Origin: Plasmopara viticola
Taxonomy: Eukaryota; Oomycota; Peronosporomycetes; Peronosporales; Peronosporaceae
Assembly (NCBI GenBank): GCA_001695595.3
Contig: MBPM02000009.1
Location: forward strand, 310,001 to 374,000
Direction: 5' to 3'
Length of the DNA stretch: 64,000 nt
Under the pieces are notes generated by a model. It saw only the letters and a program-made list of their open reading frames with translations, did not search any database and was not told the origin of the DNA. The position numbers and the translations under genes were made by a program. Shown here piece after piece: positions 47,064-56,806 of the stretch; position 1 is the first letter of the stretch, and each line of letters starts with the position of its first letter.

Positions 47064-48085
47064 TTCTCAGCCTCTTTGTATAATCTACCAGACCTAATAA
47101 ACCTCAAGAATAAACAGAAAACTGATTAACCTTTGTAACATAGTCTACGCTTTTTGTAGCATGGTCTCGTGAACCCAACAAAATTTCTTGAGCTTGCTGA
47201 ATACGGCGTTTCAGGGTTTCAGTGATGTCGTGCACTGAAAATCTGGTACCTGGGCCTTTACAACCCGGGAGTTCGTTTCGGATACGTTGGACAAGCGTTA
47301 GCTATTTCACCGTTGTTAACCACAAGTCCTTTCAAATTGTGTCGAGTTCCTTGTGACTTCATCAGTTTTTCGCTTTCCCATACAACAACGCCGAATGAAA
47401 CGGCTCCGTAGTATTGTATGTAGATGAAGTAGGTCACTTATTTAAAAGTTATTTTCCGTTTTTCCTGTAGCCGGACAGGGATTCACCAAAGACTAAAATC
47501 ATTAGACCTCAGACAAACAAAAGGACTTATAAGTATTTGTATCACACTAGCGTGCAACCACACTGACCAACCGCTGAACGCTATATTCGTACCCTTTGAA
47601 TTCTAGTACTTTTAACAATGTGGCTCAACCACAGCGTAACTCGGAACCTACTATGTCATGTATATATATACCTCGAACACCTTTGCCTTGATCTTGCTAA
47701 CAAGTGCTACCATGTAACGCAGTCGCGAAGGATCTTATTGGAGGTTGGTCGTCGGACAAGGATGGAATGGCTAGCGGGGCGACATCGGTGAAGGGGGAGG
47801 AGTTTGAATTGCTTGAAGCATATTGAAAAGTGATATTATATTGAGAGCTCAAACGGATTCTTGTCTTGCTACAGGCTAATTGGTAATTTTCAGCCATTCA
47901 CTGATACCAATTTAGAGATTACTTTTTTTTACTTAATCTGGCTTCTTACACATCCACGATTATTTTCAGCCAATAAGGTCCCTTGATATCCAATGATCAT
48001 GGGACATTTGGATCTATGATCGCCTTATGGATAGTACCAAGGCATATGAATATTGGGCCTCCCCCCTCCTCAATGTAGATCCCCT
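47064..48085. other. Spacer between SINE-like copies B and C
   Basis: AT-rich, without a supported gene. A TATATATATA run lies near 47660. Confidence 0.4.
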
Positions 48086-48410
48086 TTGTAATGTATTGTA
48101 TTACGTTATCGCGTTGCCAAGTTATGCACGTGCTAGGCTCTATGGCTGGTCCACGGCATAGAGTGGTGTCCGCATACGTCAAGTCTCGTTCGGCGGGCAG
48201 TGCAGCCAGCACCGAGGCCGTGAGGGTCTTCCATTATTTTGTGTACTTCTGACTTGGTAAGAGCCCAGGTGGCGCCCTGGTGCTGGAGACCGTCGCGTCG
48301 AGGGTGAGACTCGTTAGAGACCTGCAGATGCCCGAGAGCACCTGCCCGAAGCGCGCAAGCATTTAGCCCCCGCGCTTGGAAGGAGGGCGTCACCCCAACC
48401 TTTTCCGAAA
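48086..48410 (-). mobile_element. SINE-like element, copy C
   Basis: 325 bp flanked by a perfect 11-bp duplication GTAGATCCCCT (48075-48085 and 48411-48421). Minus-strand orientation: head GGAAAAGGTTGGGGTGACGC, tail TACGTAATACAATACATTAC. Differs from copies A and B by scattered substitutions and a small indel in the CTAGGCTC region. Confidence 0.8.
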
Positions 48411-48421
48411 GTAGATCCCCT

Positions 48422-49540
48422 AAGCTACAATAATGAAATATGATTGGTTGGAGCGAACACCATTCGATGTAAATATTCTGTAGGCTAGAGAACATTCGCA
48501 AAGTAAAAAACCTTGCAAACTTTTACCTTATCATCATTCTTTTTATTTTCAAACTAGAATCCTATACGAAAGGAAAAAAAGTTATCTTGCTAATTGTGTT
48601 GTGAACACATTGTTATTTGAGTTATCTTACTAATTTTGTTGCGAACACGTTGATATTTGACTACATAAAATGAATGTATCAGAATGAGGACAATTTCAAT
48701 GCAGTATGATACATTCATCGCATAATTTTTTGGAAAAATTCAAAGACAACGTAATGTTAGGATAATTTGCGAGCCAATTTGTAAGTGTAACTTTTGAGCT
48801 GGACTCCCTCCGCGACAATCAGAGGTGATATATTATGGCGCTTAGTGTGACTACTCGAAAAGGTTCCAGCATAGACGTGCTCAATCGCATCATAAAGCGA
48901 AATAAATTATGGTAAGCAATGCTTAAACGAGCGAAACAAGTGCGCTTGAGGCGCATTTGTCGGCAAATCCTTGCTTGATATACCTTCTAATAGAATTTTC
49001 ATAAAAAATTCTCTCGACGTGTCTGATCTACCTTACGGTTGTATGTACTGTGTATGTACTAATTTAAGTCGGTGCAGAGCCTAAAAAGCAGCTGCATGTA
49101 TTAATTCGCTTTGATCTGAAACAATCGAGTTGTCCCACAGACCGTCGCTCCGAATGTTGGTACAGAAACAACTCTGTATCATGCGAGATCGTGATGCTCA
49201 CCGGGCTAAAGATACAGTCTTTGTCCCTCATTTTGCCTAAACTGCATGATTGTTATGCCCCACATTTGCGCGTACTCGTACAATGGCCATAACCACATTG
49301 CTTGGAATGTGATTTAGCTTTCACACACGCTTCTCTCGCTGTATTTAGGAACTATGTTTCGATAGATCCTTTTTTGCTGTCTTCCTTTCGCTTATCATGG
49401 TAAATAGTCTGTGAATTGCATTTCAAGACCAGATGTTTGCAAATATATAAATCTCATCTATCTGATCCCATTTCACCTTTCGGAATCGAGTGCACACATC
49501 TATCTCTCATATCAATTTCGCTTTAGAGAGCTGCAATCCA
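48422..49540. other. Upstream region of antiporter copy 3
   Basis: No gene. It contains two near-identical 40-bp blocks around 48583-48655 (shared GTTATCTTGCTAATT/GTTATCTTACTAATT, then GTTG.GAACAC and TTGATATTTGA-like ends), a short local duplication. The last few hundred bases should hold the promoter; the first in-frame ATG is at 49490. Confidence 0.4.
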
Positions 49541-52279
49541 ATGACCCGGCGACGAATGACGCTCAATATGCCACTATTCCGACTTATATTCTCACTCTTG
49601 TTAACTCTCTGGCAAATTGCATCTGTCTCAGCTAGTCCACTGCTGCGCAATACCAATGACGACGACCTCACCCGCCAACTCAGCACCCCAGGCGCAGACG
49701 ACAACAAAACCATTCCCTTTTATTCCTGGAGTAACGCCATTGTGACTTTGAAGTACGGGCTCTCTTTCATTGTCATTCTCATGGCCGCTCATCCACTTGG
49801 ACTCTTCTTTCCCAAGCTGTTTAAACTCCCACTGGTAACTGGGTACCTCACCATTGGCGTTATTGCTGGTCCGTTCATTACCGACTTGATCACCGAGCAG
49901 ATGGTGACCATGATGTCTAGGTATGTCAGTGCCTTAGCTCTCTCGTTCATTTCATTCCAGGCGGGCCAAGAAATTTATTTACCAGACCTTCGACCGCAAC
50001 TCAAGTCCATCTTGATTCTACTTGCTTCGCTGTATGTGACGACAATGACCATCTTGGCAGGTGCCGTATTCTTTGCAAAAGAAAACTTTTTTTACAAGGA
50101 TCTGGCTTTGTACTGTCAAGTGGGCATCGCCCTCATGTTTGGCTCCGTCTCGGTCTTAGGATCTCCGGCGACCGTTCTGGCCATTAAGATTGAACTTAAC
50201 AGCGTCGGTCCACTCACGAGTCTGATGCTTGGAGCGACCATGTTGGCCGAATTTGTCGTCTTATTGTCATTCTCCATCTCTCGGGTCGTATGCGCTACGT
50301 ATTGTGCAAATCGCGATGTCTCCATGATGAATTTAGCTTTTACAATGAGTATTGTCTTGGCCAATCTTGTCGTCGGTATTTTGCTTGCCATTGTGACAAT
50401 CCTCATCTTCAAAATCCCAGGAAGGCGTCATAAGCATCCAACTCACGACATCGAAGATAATGTTGCACGATCTACGTTTCATCCTCGAGGAACTTCTCAC
50501 ATGATGCAGTCGTTGACAGGAGACATTTCAGCGCTCCCTCACAGTTCCTACAATCTAGAAGATAAGCAAATGACTTCAAGTTGGACCCTGTTATCGTTAA
50601 AAGGCCTCATTTGGCTGTCCATAGGCTACATATTTTTTATTGCCACTACCCTTGTGGCCGAAGCTACGGCGGCAGCGTACACTTTATCGTACGAAGTCAA
50701 GTTTGATCCGCTACTCGTATTGATGATTGCTTCGTGCATTGCTGGCCACTACACGGCAATCCGTGACGACATGCACGTGATTCTTGACACAGTGGCACCG
50801 TACATGTTCCTGCCATTCTTTGTGATGACGGGTGCTGCACTTAAATTGGACAAAGTTCTAAATGTCCTTCCTCTCATGAGTATGTACATTTGCCTTCGCT
50901 ATGCAGCAATTTTTATTGCCTGTTACTTTGGTGGACGCTATTTGCTCAAGTTGACGCCAACGCAATACAACAATTTGTGGCTTACGATGACGCCACAGGC
51001 TGGTGTGGCGTTGGGACTAGCTGCTGAAGTCGAGAATATGAGTAATGAACCATGGGCATCAGAGTTTGGAGCGACGATCGTGGCGGCCGTGGTAGTGAAC
51101 CAAATCATTGGACCCGTGTTATGTGCTATTGGCTTACATCACTCAGGAGAGACTTTTAAGGACCGAACTGTCGAGCCTGGTCTGTTCCGTTCTGACGGTC
51201 ATAGCAACCACAAAAGCGTTCATTGCCGAAGCCTCAGTACGATTCACGGTGGCAACGTGAGCGACATTCACGATGGAGAGTTTAGCAACTTTAGCATTTT
51301 TGATTCAACTCAGCGGATGCTCAGTTCTGTTACAAACAAAGAGCCACCGCCAACTGTGCCGTTTTACAAAATCAAATCCGCGACTGTGATCGGAGATGGC
51401 GAAGTTGCGTTTGAAGTCGCACTCAATTTGTCACTTTATGGAGCTCAAGTCAACGTCCCACTTTTAGATGAAGAACGTGCAAGCAAATGGCGAAAAATGA
51501 ACGAAACGATCTTGCAACGGTCTGTTAAAGAAGAGCTTATCACGTACAAGAACACACTAAAGGACCGCGATACTGCACAAACCATGTCAACTGCCGACGT
51601 GTTGATCTTTACAGGTGACATTTCTCGTACGCGTGAGAATGTGCATTTGCTCAAGTCATTGCTTGGAGAAGATCACCCACGGATGATTGCACTGGTACCA
51701 GATTGCAGTGTTAGCAAAGAGATGAAGGATCTGGGCGTGTTGGTCATCCAGCCGACGATTGCTTTGGCCAACATTGTTTCACGTATGGCCTTGCTGGAAA
51801 AGAAGTTGGCCGAGGATCTGTCAAATGAACTTTGTACTACCAACAATTTCAGCACGGCATCGTACTTTATGAGGCCTAATTATTTTGATTCTATGGCAGA
51901 GATGGATTTAGAAGGTCGCACGTTTACACTTGGCCGAAGCGTGGTAAATCATCATTCCGTAGACTACGATCGTCTTGCAGAGATGTTTGCAGCTCAAAAT
52001 TTATCGATGCCACCACCGCCATCACGAGTGTCAATGTTCGGTACATCAGGTGCAGAATTTGACCCGTTTTCTAGTCGGAGAAGTAGCCGGCCAAACTTGT
52101 ACTCCATGCACAATGGACTTGAGCTTGGTGAAAAGACGACCACGGATGCAACACTCAATACCCCTGGATTGAACGCTTCTCCATCCCCACGCTCCAACAC
52201 TTTCAATGTGTTGCATACCCCGCAACGGCTTGAAGTTCAAGAATCAGGAGCAGGATCGGACGCGGACAAAAAGGTTTAG
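49541..52279 (+). CDS. CPA2-type monovalent cation/proton antiporter, copy 3
   Basis: 912 residues from the ATG at 49541, preferred over the upstream in-frame ATG at 49490 because it begins a basic-then-hydrophobic signal peptide (MTRRRMTLNM, then LFRLIFSLLLTLWQIASVSA). Architecture as in the other copies: about 12 membrane segments, a shorter variable loop (RRHKHPTHDIED), SVLGSPATVLAIKIEL, TPQAGVALGLAAEV, Rossmann-like domain, conserved tail (VVNHHSVDYDR, PPPSRVSMFGTS, FDPF), then a unique Ser/Thr-rich end. The nucleotide-binding motif is VIGDGEVAFEVAL, which fits GxGxxA, unlike GDDEVA in copies 1 and 2. It also has a longer linker (about residues 535-610) before that domain. This looks like the most diverged or the most ancestral paralogue. 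It is followed 275 bp later by the fluoride exporter on the same strand. Confidence 0.92.
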   Translation: MTRRRMTLNMPLFRLIFSLLLTLWQIASVSASPLLRNTNDDDLTRQLSTPGADDNKTIPFYSWSNAIVTLKYGLSFIVILMAAHPLGLFFPKLFKLPLVTGYLTIGVIAGPFITDLITEQMVTMMSRYVSALALSFISFQAGQEIYLPDLRPQLKSILILLASLYVTTMTILAGAVFFAKENFFYKDLALYCQVGIALMFGSVSVLGSPATVLAIKIELNSVGPLTSLMLGATMLAEFVVLLSFSISRVVCATYCANRDVSMMNLAFTMSIVLANLVVGILLAIVTILIFKIPGRRHKHPTHDIEDNVARSTFHPRGTSHMMQSLTGDISALPHSSYNLEDKQMTSSWTLLSLKGLIWLSIGYIFFIATTLVAEATAAAYTLSYEVKFDPLLVLMIASCIAGHYTAIRDDMHVILDTVAPYMFLPFFVMTGAALKLDKVLNVLPLMSMYICLRYAAIFIACYFGGRYLLKLTPTQYNNLWLTMTPQAGVALGLAAEVENMSNEPWASEFGATIVAAVVVNQIIGPVLCAIGLHHSGETFKDRTVEPGLFRSDGHSNHKSVHCRSLSTIHGGNVSDIHDGEFSNFSIFDSTQRMLSSVTNKEPPPTVPFYKIKSATVIGDGEVAFEVALNLSLYGAQVNVPLLDEERASKWRKMNETILQRSVKEELITYKNTLKDRDTAQTMSTADVLIFTGDISRTRENVHLLKSLLGEDHPRMIALVPDCSVSKEMKDLGVLVIQPTIALANIVSRMALLEKKLAEDLSNELCTTNNFSTASYFMRPNYFDSMAEMDLEGRTFTLGRSVVNHHSVDYDRLAEMFAAQNLSMPPPPSRVSMFGTSGAEFDPFSSRRSSRPNLYSMHNGLELGEKTTTDATLNTPGLNASPSPRSNTFNVLHTPQRLEVQESGAGSDADKKV

Positions 52280-52554
52280 GTTGCAGTCCTCTGGCAAGTC
52301 AGTCACATGTACATAATACAATATATATATCAACCTTACGACAAATTGTACGTACCTGGCGTATACAGTACTATAATAATGTGCAAGTAATATATTCGCC
52401 GTTAACGTGTCGCAGGGGCGCGGAAAGCCCTGCGAAGCTAGGGCGAAAGAAGTTTTTTATAGATGTATAGGCCGGGCAACTACGATAACTACGCTTTTGT
52501 ATTAAACGAGCCTGCTGATTTGGTTCCCAGCTTGTGACTGTAAGACGGACCTAC

Positions 52555-53949
52555 ATGGCGACTCTCCGAAGTGTTGGCTCGCTCCATAGCGTTGGCTCAC
52601 TGCGAAGCATTGGGTCTATGCACACAATCTCGGAGGGATACGCTACTCTGGCGACGCCCGTGTCCGAGTCCGTTAGTAGCAGCACATCGTCGGAGGAGTT
52701 AGGAGGAGACGTCACCGTATTTGTAGATCCGATGCATTTCAGCGATGGGGTTGCTAGTGACAGTTCAGCAAGAGCCGCTTCAGACACGTCTTCAACTAGT
52801 ACAAAAATGAACAATTTTGTCTCTGTGACAATGAGTATCGTCATTGGCGCATATTTTGGCGTGGGCATTCGCGTGCTGCTTACCGAATTTGCCAACGTCA
52901 TGTATGAACGTCAAACGGAATTGCTAAAATTGCTAGGCTTCAGTTTTTTTTTGCCGAATGTGTTTGGCTGCTTTGTCATGGGACTCGCTACTCGGACCAA
53001 ACTGGTCCTGCGTGGCCAGTATGACGTATTGTTGTCCGGGATTACAACAGGCTTCTGCGGTTGTTGTACGACTTTTGCTAGCTGGGACGTCGGCGCAGCA
53101 CTCATGTTTGTCGAAGGTCGCTGGCTAAATGCTATCTTGATGGTGTGTATACAGGTAGCCAGCGCTATCGCGAGTCTTCGACTGGGATTCCATGTTGCTG
53201 AAGGCATGCTGCACTATCTGACCCTACAAAACTACCCTTTCCGCAAACCCCTCGTCGACCTTGTACAGCTTAATTTGGACTTAGAGAAGAATATAAATCA
53301 TTTCAGAGAGACCAAAATGCATACGTTTGGACCTTTGGTCACGCGACGAGTGCACGCTACGGAGGAGTCATTGGCTATCGCCCGAGACTCGTGCAATGAG
53401 CTCATGGCAGAGATTGCACAAGTTGAACGTGAGCAGTATACAATCCAGCATCGCAGTATGATTTGGATCGTCGCAGCGCTCTCCCTGACGGCACTTTTTT
53501 GGTCTCTGGCGTTCTGTGGTCTTGACAATTACCCAAGCTCGAGATTGCTCGCGATATGCGTTGGACCTTTTGGCGCGCTGCTGCGCTGGTATTTATCGCT
53601 GTACAATGGCAAATCTATGTGCAAACGCTTCCCGTTGTTTACGTTTCTTCCGAATGTGGTCGCGTCGTGTTTAAATTGCGCAATGGAGATTGTTGGAAGT
53701 GTTGTTTATCAAGGCAGTGCGTCTGCCTATCAAGATTTCATCATGTGGGGCCAAGGATGCATCATGGTTGGCTTTCTTGGCTCACTCTCGACGGTGTCGA
53801 CCTGGGTTAATGAGTTAGATAATCTATCTTCGAAACGTTTGTATTGGGCCTACCGCTACGGTTTAGCCAGCTTTATCGTCTCACAGCTTGCGAGTGTTTT
53901 TATTCTTGGCATGTATGACGCGTACGGCAGCAACCCACTTATCGGATAG
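52555..53949 (+). CDS. Two-domain fluoride exporter (FEX/CrcB family)
   Basis: 464 residues from the ATG at 52555 (an upstream GTG in frame is not a plausible start). An N-terminal low-complexity region has a short repeat (RSVGSLHSVGSLRSIGSMHT) and Ser-rich stretches. Two CrcB-like domains follow, separated by a charged, partly helical linker. Domain 1 has GAYFGVGIRVLL, FLPNVFGCFVMG and GITTGFCGCCTTFASW; domain 2 has VGPFGALLRWYLS, FLPNVVASCLNC and GFLGSLSTVSTWVNE. These are the GxxxR, PNxxG and GfxGxxTTFS-type motifs of fluoride channels; eukaryotic FEX proteins carry both domains in one chain to form the antiparallel pore. The expected role is export of fluoride across the plasma membrane. 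In domain 2 the second motif lacks the usual Gly (NVVAS). Convergent with the next gene, 103 bp between stops. Confidence 0.9.
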   Translation: MATLRSVGSLHSVGSLRSIGSMHTISEGYATLATPVSESVSSSTSSEELGGDVTVFVDPMHFSDGVASDSSARAASDTSSTSTKMNNFVSVTMSIVIGAYFGVGIRVLLTEFANVMYERQTELLKLLGFSFFLPNVFGCFVMGLATRTKLVLRGQYDVLLSGITTGFCGCCTTFASWDVGAALMFVEGRWLNAILMVCIQVASAIASLRLGFHVAEGMLHYLTLQNYPFRKPLVDLVQLNLDLEKNINHFRETKMHTFGPLVTRRVHATEESLAIARDSCNELMAEIAQVEREQYTIQHRSMIWIVAALSLTALFWSLAFCGLDNYPSSRLLAICVGPFGALLRWYLSLYNGKSMCKRFPLFTFLPNVVASCLNCAMEIVGSVVYQGSASAYQDFIMWGQGCIMVGFLGSLSTVSTWVNELDNLSSKRLYWAYRYGLASFIVSQLASVFILGMYDAYGSNPLIG

Positions 53950-54052
53950 AGTTGTTAGGTAAGTGTGTGTAGTTTTGATTGAGCAGTCACGTGGTATTTG
54001 TCTGGTTGGGCTTTGTGTAGTGAAGGTGAAGAATGAATAAAATATATTTCTG

Positions 54053-54748
54053 TCAAGAGTATATGTCAAACAACGATCGCATAATCACCTCCGTGTCATC
54101 TTGAAGTTGGACCGACTTTGCATAGTCGTGAATCTCAGCCAACGTCGACTTAGGAGATGCTTCACGAATGGCTTGCAATGCAGCTTCGCCTCCTGCACCG
54201 TACCATCAATAATTCTCAAAAACTAAATGACTACAAAAGAATTACCAGCAACAACAGCATCCTGAACGTTCGAATTGATGGAAGTAAAAGCTTCCAGCAT
54301 CGACTCGCCTACGCAAATGACCTCCACTATAAGTTGTGTAAGTACATATTTGAGCAGCTTCATGTATCCCAGCTTAGACCTCCAAAGCTGCGGAGCTTCT
54401 CCGCACACTTGGCTGCATCTTGCTCCGACAGCAGTCGACACCTTTGATCAAATTAATAAGCGTGTCTCAGTCCGTGTTCATCAGTCGTGACTCTTTATGA
54501 TCTCACGTAAAGTTCTTCTTTCCGTTGCTTGAGTACACCCGTACTAATTTTCTGCCCATGACGCACTTGAGCGGCTGCTCAAATCTCCGCTGAAAAAACC
54601 TTCCAACACGCGGATACACAAGCTGCGCGCTTTGCGTGGAGGTGTCAAGCGTTAGCTGTCCATGTCGTTTGGAGTGCTTTAGCTTCACTCTGCTTCCTTT
54701 AGCGTCCTTCAGCACGAGCTGAGCGCGGAAAACGGTGTTGCCCGCCAT
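54053..54748 (-). CDS. Unidentified three-exon gene, 147 aa
   Basis: Exons 54507-54748, 54380-54441 and 54053-54192; introns of 65 nt (GTGAG...AAAG) and 187 nt (GTCTAA...GTGCAG), all phases consistent, total 444 nt. The protein starts MAGNTVFRAQLVLKDAKGSR and has alternating strands through residue 80, then a helix (LLSEQDAAKCAEKLRSFG), then a helical end (STLAEIHDYAKSVQLQDD, MRSLFDIYS). The strand-rich part closed by a helix is what a PH-like fold would look like; meiotic Rec114-type proteins have such a fold, but this is only a shape argument. I do not recognise the family. Intron 2 is longer than others here and could hide another exon. Divergent from the torsin-like gene, 119 bp between starts. 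Confidence 0.55.
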
Positions 54749-54867
54749 CGCAGAATGCGCACTTCAACTGAACATAACTGCTGCGAATCAAGTTGTTACA
54801 TGGATTATTAGTTTAAAACGACTTAAAAAAACGTCAATTTTCGTAATAAAAAGAAAAGAAGCTGCCA
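54749..54867. promoter_or_regulatory. Shared intergenic promoter region, divergent pair
   Basis: 119 bp separate the start codons of the minus-strand 147-aa gene and the plus-strand torsin-like gene, so both promoters must lie here or overlap the genes. No clear TATA box; I could not place an oomycete initiator with confidence. Confidence 0.5.
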
Positions 54868-56685
54868 ATGACTTTCGCTGTGCGACGCGCGCTGTTGCTT
54901 TCCGTGCTTGCTGTATGCGACATCGTAAGCGTCGTCGCGCTCGAAATCCCATGGAAGGATTATTGGGAGTCGGCCATGTATCACACAGGCCTAGGCTGTA
55001 CGTGATACTATAGCAATTGTAGCTGCTTGCTCATTTCGTTAACGGACGGTAGTAGATCAGTGCACGTTCGTGACCAAACCGTCTCAAGAAGTGCGTCAAC
55101 ATTTGCAAGATAATTTGAAAGGACAGGAACGGGGTGTGGAGGCGGTAGTGGGCGCAATCGAAGCATGGGAATTTTCGTACGTTGGCAGCTAGCTAGGAGG
55201 AGCTAGTGATGAAATCACTTGTTTTTGGTGTACGACGTGTAGACGAAGCTCTACTAAAGACCACGCACCGCTAGTGCTGGCCATCACAGGACCGACGGGT
55301 ACAGGTAAGACGGAGATGTCGAATTTAATCGCGGAAGCGCTGTTTAAGCGCAAGAAGAAGTTGCCAAACAGTGAGAGGCGTGTGCCATCAGGGTTGCTGA
55401 TCTTTCGGTAATAACGGTATTACAAGTTGCTGTGTGGGGTTGTAATGCGATTTTTTATCAAGTTATTGATCATGACAGCGGAGAAGACTTTAGCGACAAT
55501 TTCACAAATCCTATCACGGAGTACCACACGCAGATTAAAACGAGGTAGGAGGTTAATATAGTGTATATTGACTGTCAACCGCTCACGTTTGTAATACAGA
55601 TTGGCAGAGCACTTGCACCATTGTTCAGGAAAAGCTGTTGTGGTGATTGATGAAGTACAGAAAGTGGTTCCGCACACACTTGACGGTTGGACAGCTCAAT
55701 TCTTTTAAATCGCTCGCTATTTCTAATCGTTTTGTATGATACCTCTGCAGTTTTAATGGAAGCTGTAAGTGAGAGCTCACAGTTCTCCTACTACAAGCAT
55801 GGAGTTACTCAGAATATTGACACTGCCAACGTACGCGACCACGAAAGAGAAACGCTTGCTTGTGGTTGATTTTGTCCTTATAGTCTACTATAACGCAGGT
55901 AATTTTCGTGCTAGTGTCCGATATTGGCGTCGAAGAAATGGAGCAGGTTATGATTCAGTACAATACTCGGGACGAGATACCGACAGTCCAGCTTGAAAGG
56001 GTTGTCAAATCAGCTTTAGACAATCAATGGAAGCGGCTAGACTTTGGTAAAATGATCGATCAGGTACAGAGAGCTTGCTACTATACTTTGTTTTGTCAAT
56101 CTTGTCGCTATGTCAAATAGCTCCTTTCTTACACTTGTGTTGCTGCAGGTCATTCCGTTTCTGCCTTTCGAGCACCAACATATCGTCGAGATCATTGCAT
56201 TAAAGCTCCGGCAGCTAGACATAAATTATCGTGGCAAGTACTGGCACCGATTGTGGATTCAGGTGCGTTTTCGTTACATTTAAGCGCTTTTTAGCCCATA
56301 GCTATATAGTTGCATTCAGGAAAACGTTGCGGACTACATGTCTCGTTTAGATTCGGTACACTATAAAGTGCGATCTGCGGTGGTAAATGGCAAGGTCAAG
56401 TCCAGCAAGGTATTTGCCAAGTATGGCGCTCGTGACGTGGAAACGGGTCCAATTCAGTTACTTAAGTCCAAATTGTTGCGCTACCTTCGCCCTTTTAATC
56501 CGGACGCCGAGATCCGGATATCGCAGGACGTCAACACTAAGGAGATCTCGATCGTATCTTGCGCAATGGAAGTTCCCAAGAAGAAGGTTAAATCTAAGAA
56601 ACAAAGCCACATTTCTGACTTGGACGATAGTAGTGACTTCGTGCACGTCGGCTGCATCACCAAGTGGGCCGGTCGCTTTGAATAA
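54868..56685 (+). CDS. Torsin-like AAA+ ATPase, secretory pathway
   Basis: Nine exons: 54868-54997, 55053-55176, 55243-55407, 55479-55544, 55600-55685, 55751-55830, 55899-56063, 56149-56262, 56320-56685. All phases fit; 431 residues. The N-terminus is a signal peptide (RRALLLSVLAVCDIVSVVA), placing it in the ER/secretory lumen. A torsin-type lead-in follows (LQDNLKGQERGVEAVVGAI), then Walker A GPTGTGKT (101-108), GEDFSD, Walker B VVVIDE (175-180) and the torsin hallmark IPFLPFEQHHIVEI. The C-terminal region has YGARDVETGPIQLLKSKLL and ends with a Lys-rich, Asp/Ser-rich tail. Metazoan torsins have GKN in Walker A and a GCK motif in sensor 2; here these are GKT and GAR, as in Clp/HSP100. So it is either a torsin-like branch with ancestral catalytic residues or a Clp-type protein of the ER. 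Intron lengths are 55-85 nt. Confidence 0.78.
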
Positions 56686-56806
56686 CCGGTATCTCGGTCT
56701 AAGTGTACTTTTCAGTTATCATAGCTTATTCAGCCAAAATTCGGTATCGTATCTTAGGCGGAGGAGTTAATATATGAATTTATTATTCTGTTAAAGCTTA
56801 AGTAGA

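Noticed and set aside
46742..47083. 113-codon open frame
   Set aside because: It lies almost wholly inside SINE-like copy B, and matching frames appear in the other copies only in part; not a gene.
49490..49540. Upstream ATG of antiporter copy 3
   Set aside because: Starting here would bury the signal peptide behind 17 polar residues; the ATG at 49541 gives a standard signal peptide. Not excluded.
52534..52554. GTG start for the fluoride exporter
   Set aside because: Non-ATG start is unlikely in a nuclear gene when an ATG lies 21 bp downstream.
56724..56742. Possible oomycete initiator element before RPT5 (GCTTATTCAGCC)
   Set aside because: Only a partial match to the GCTCATTYY-type consensus as I remember it, and not tested against background.
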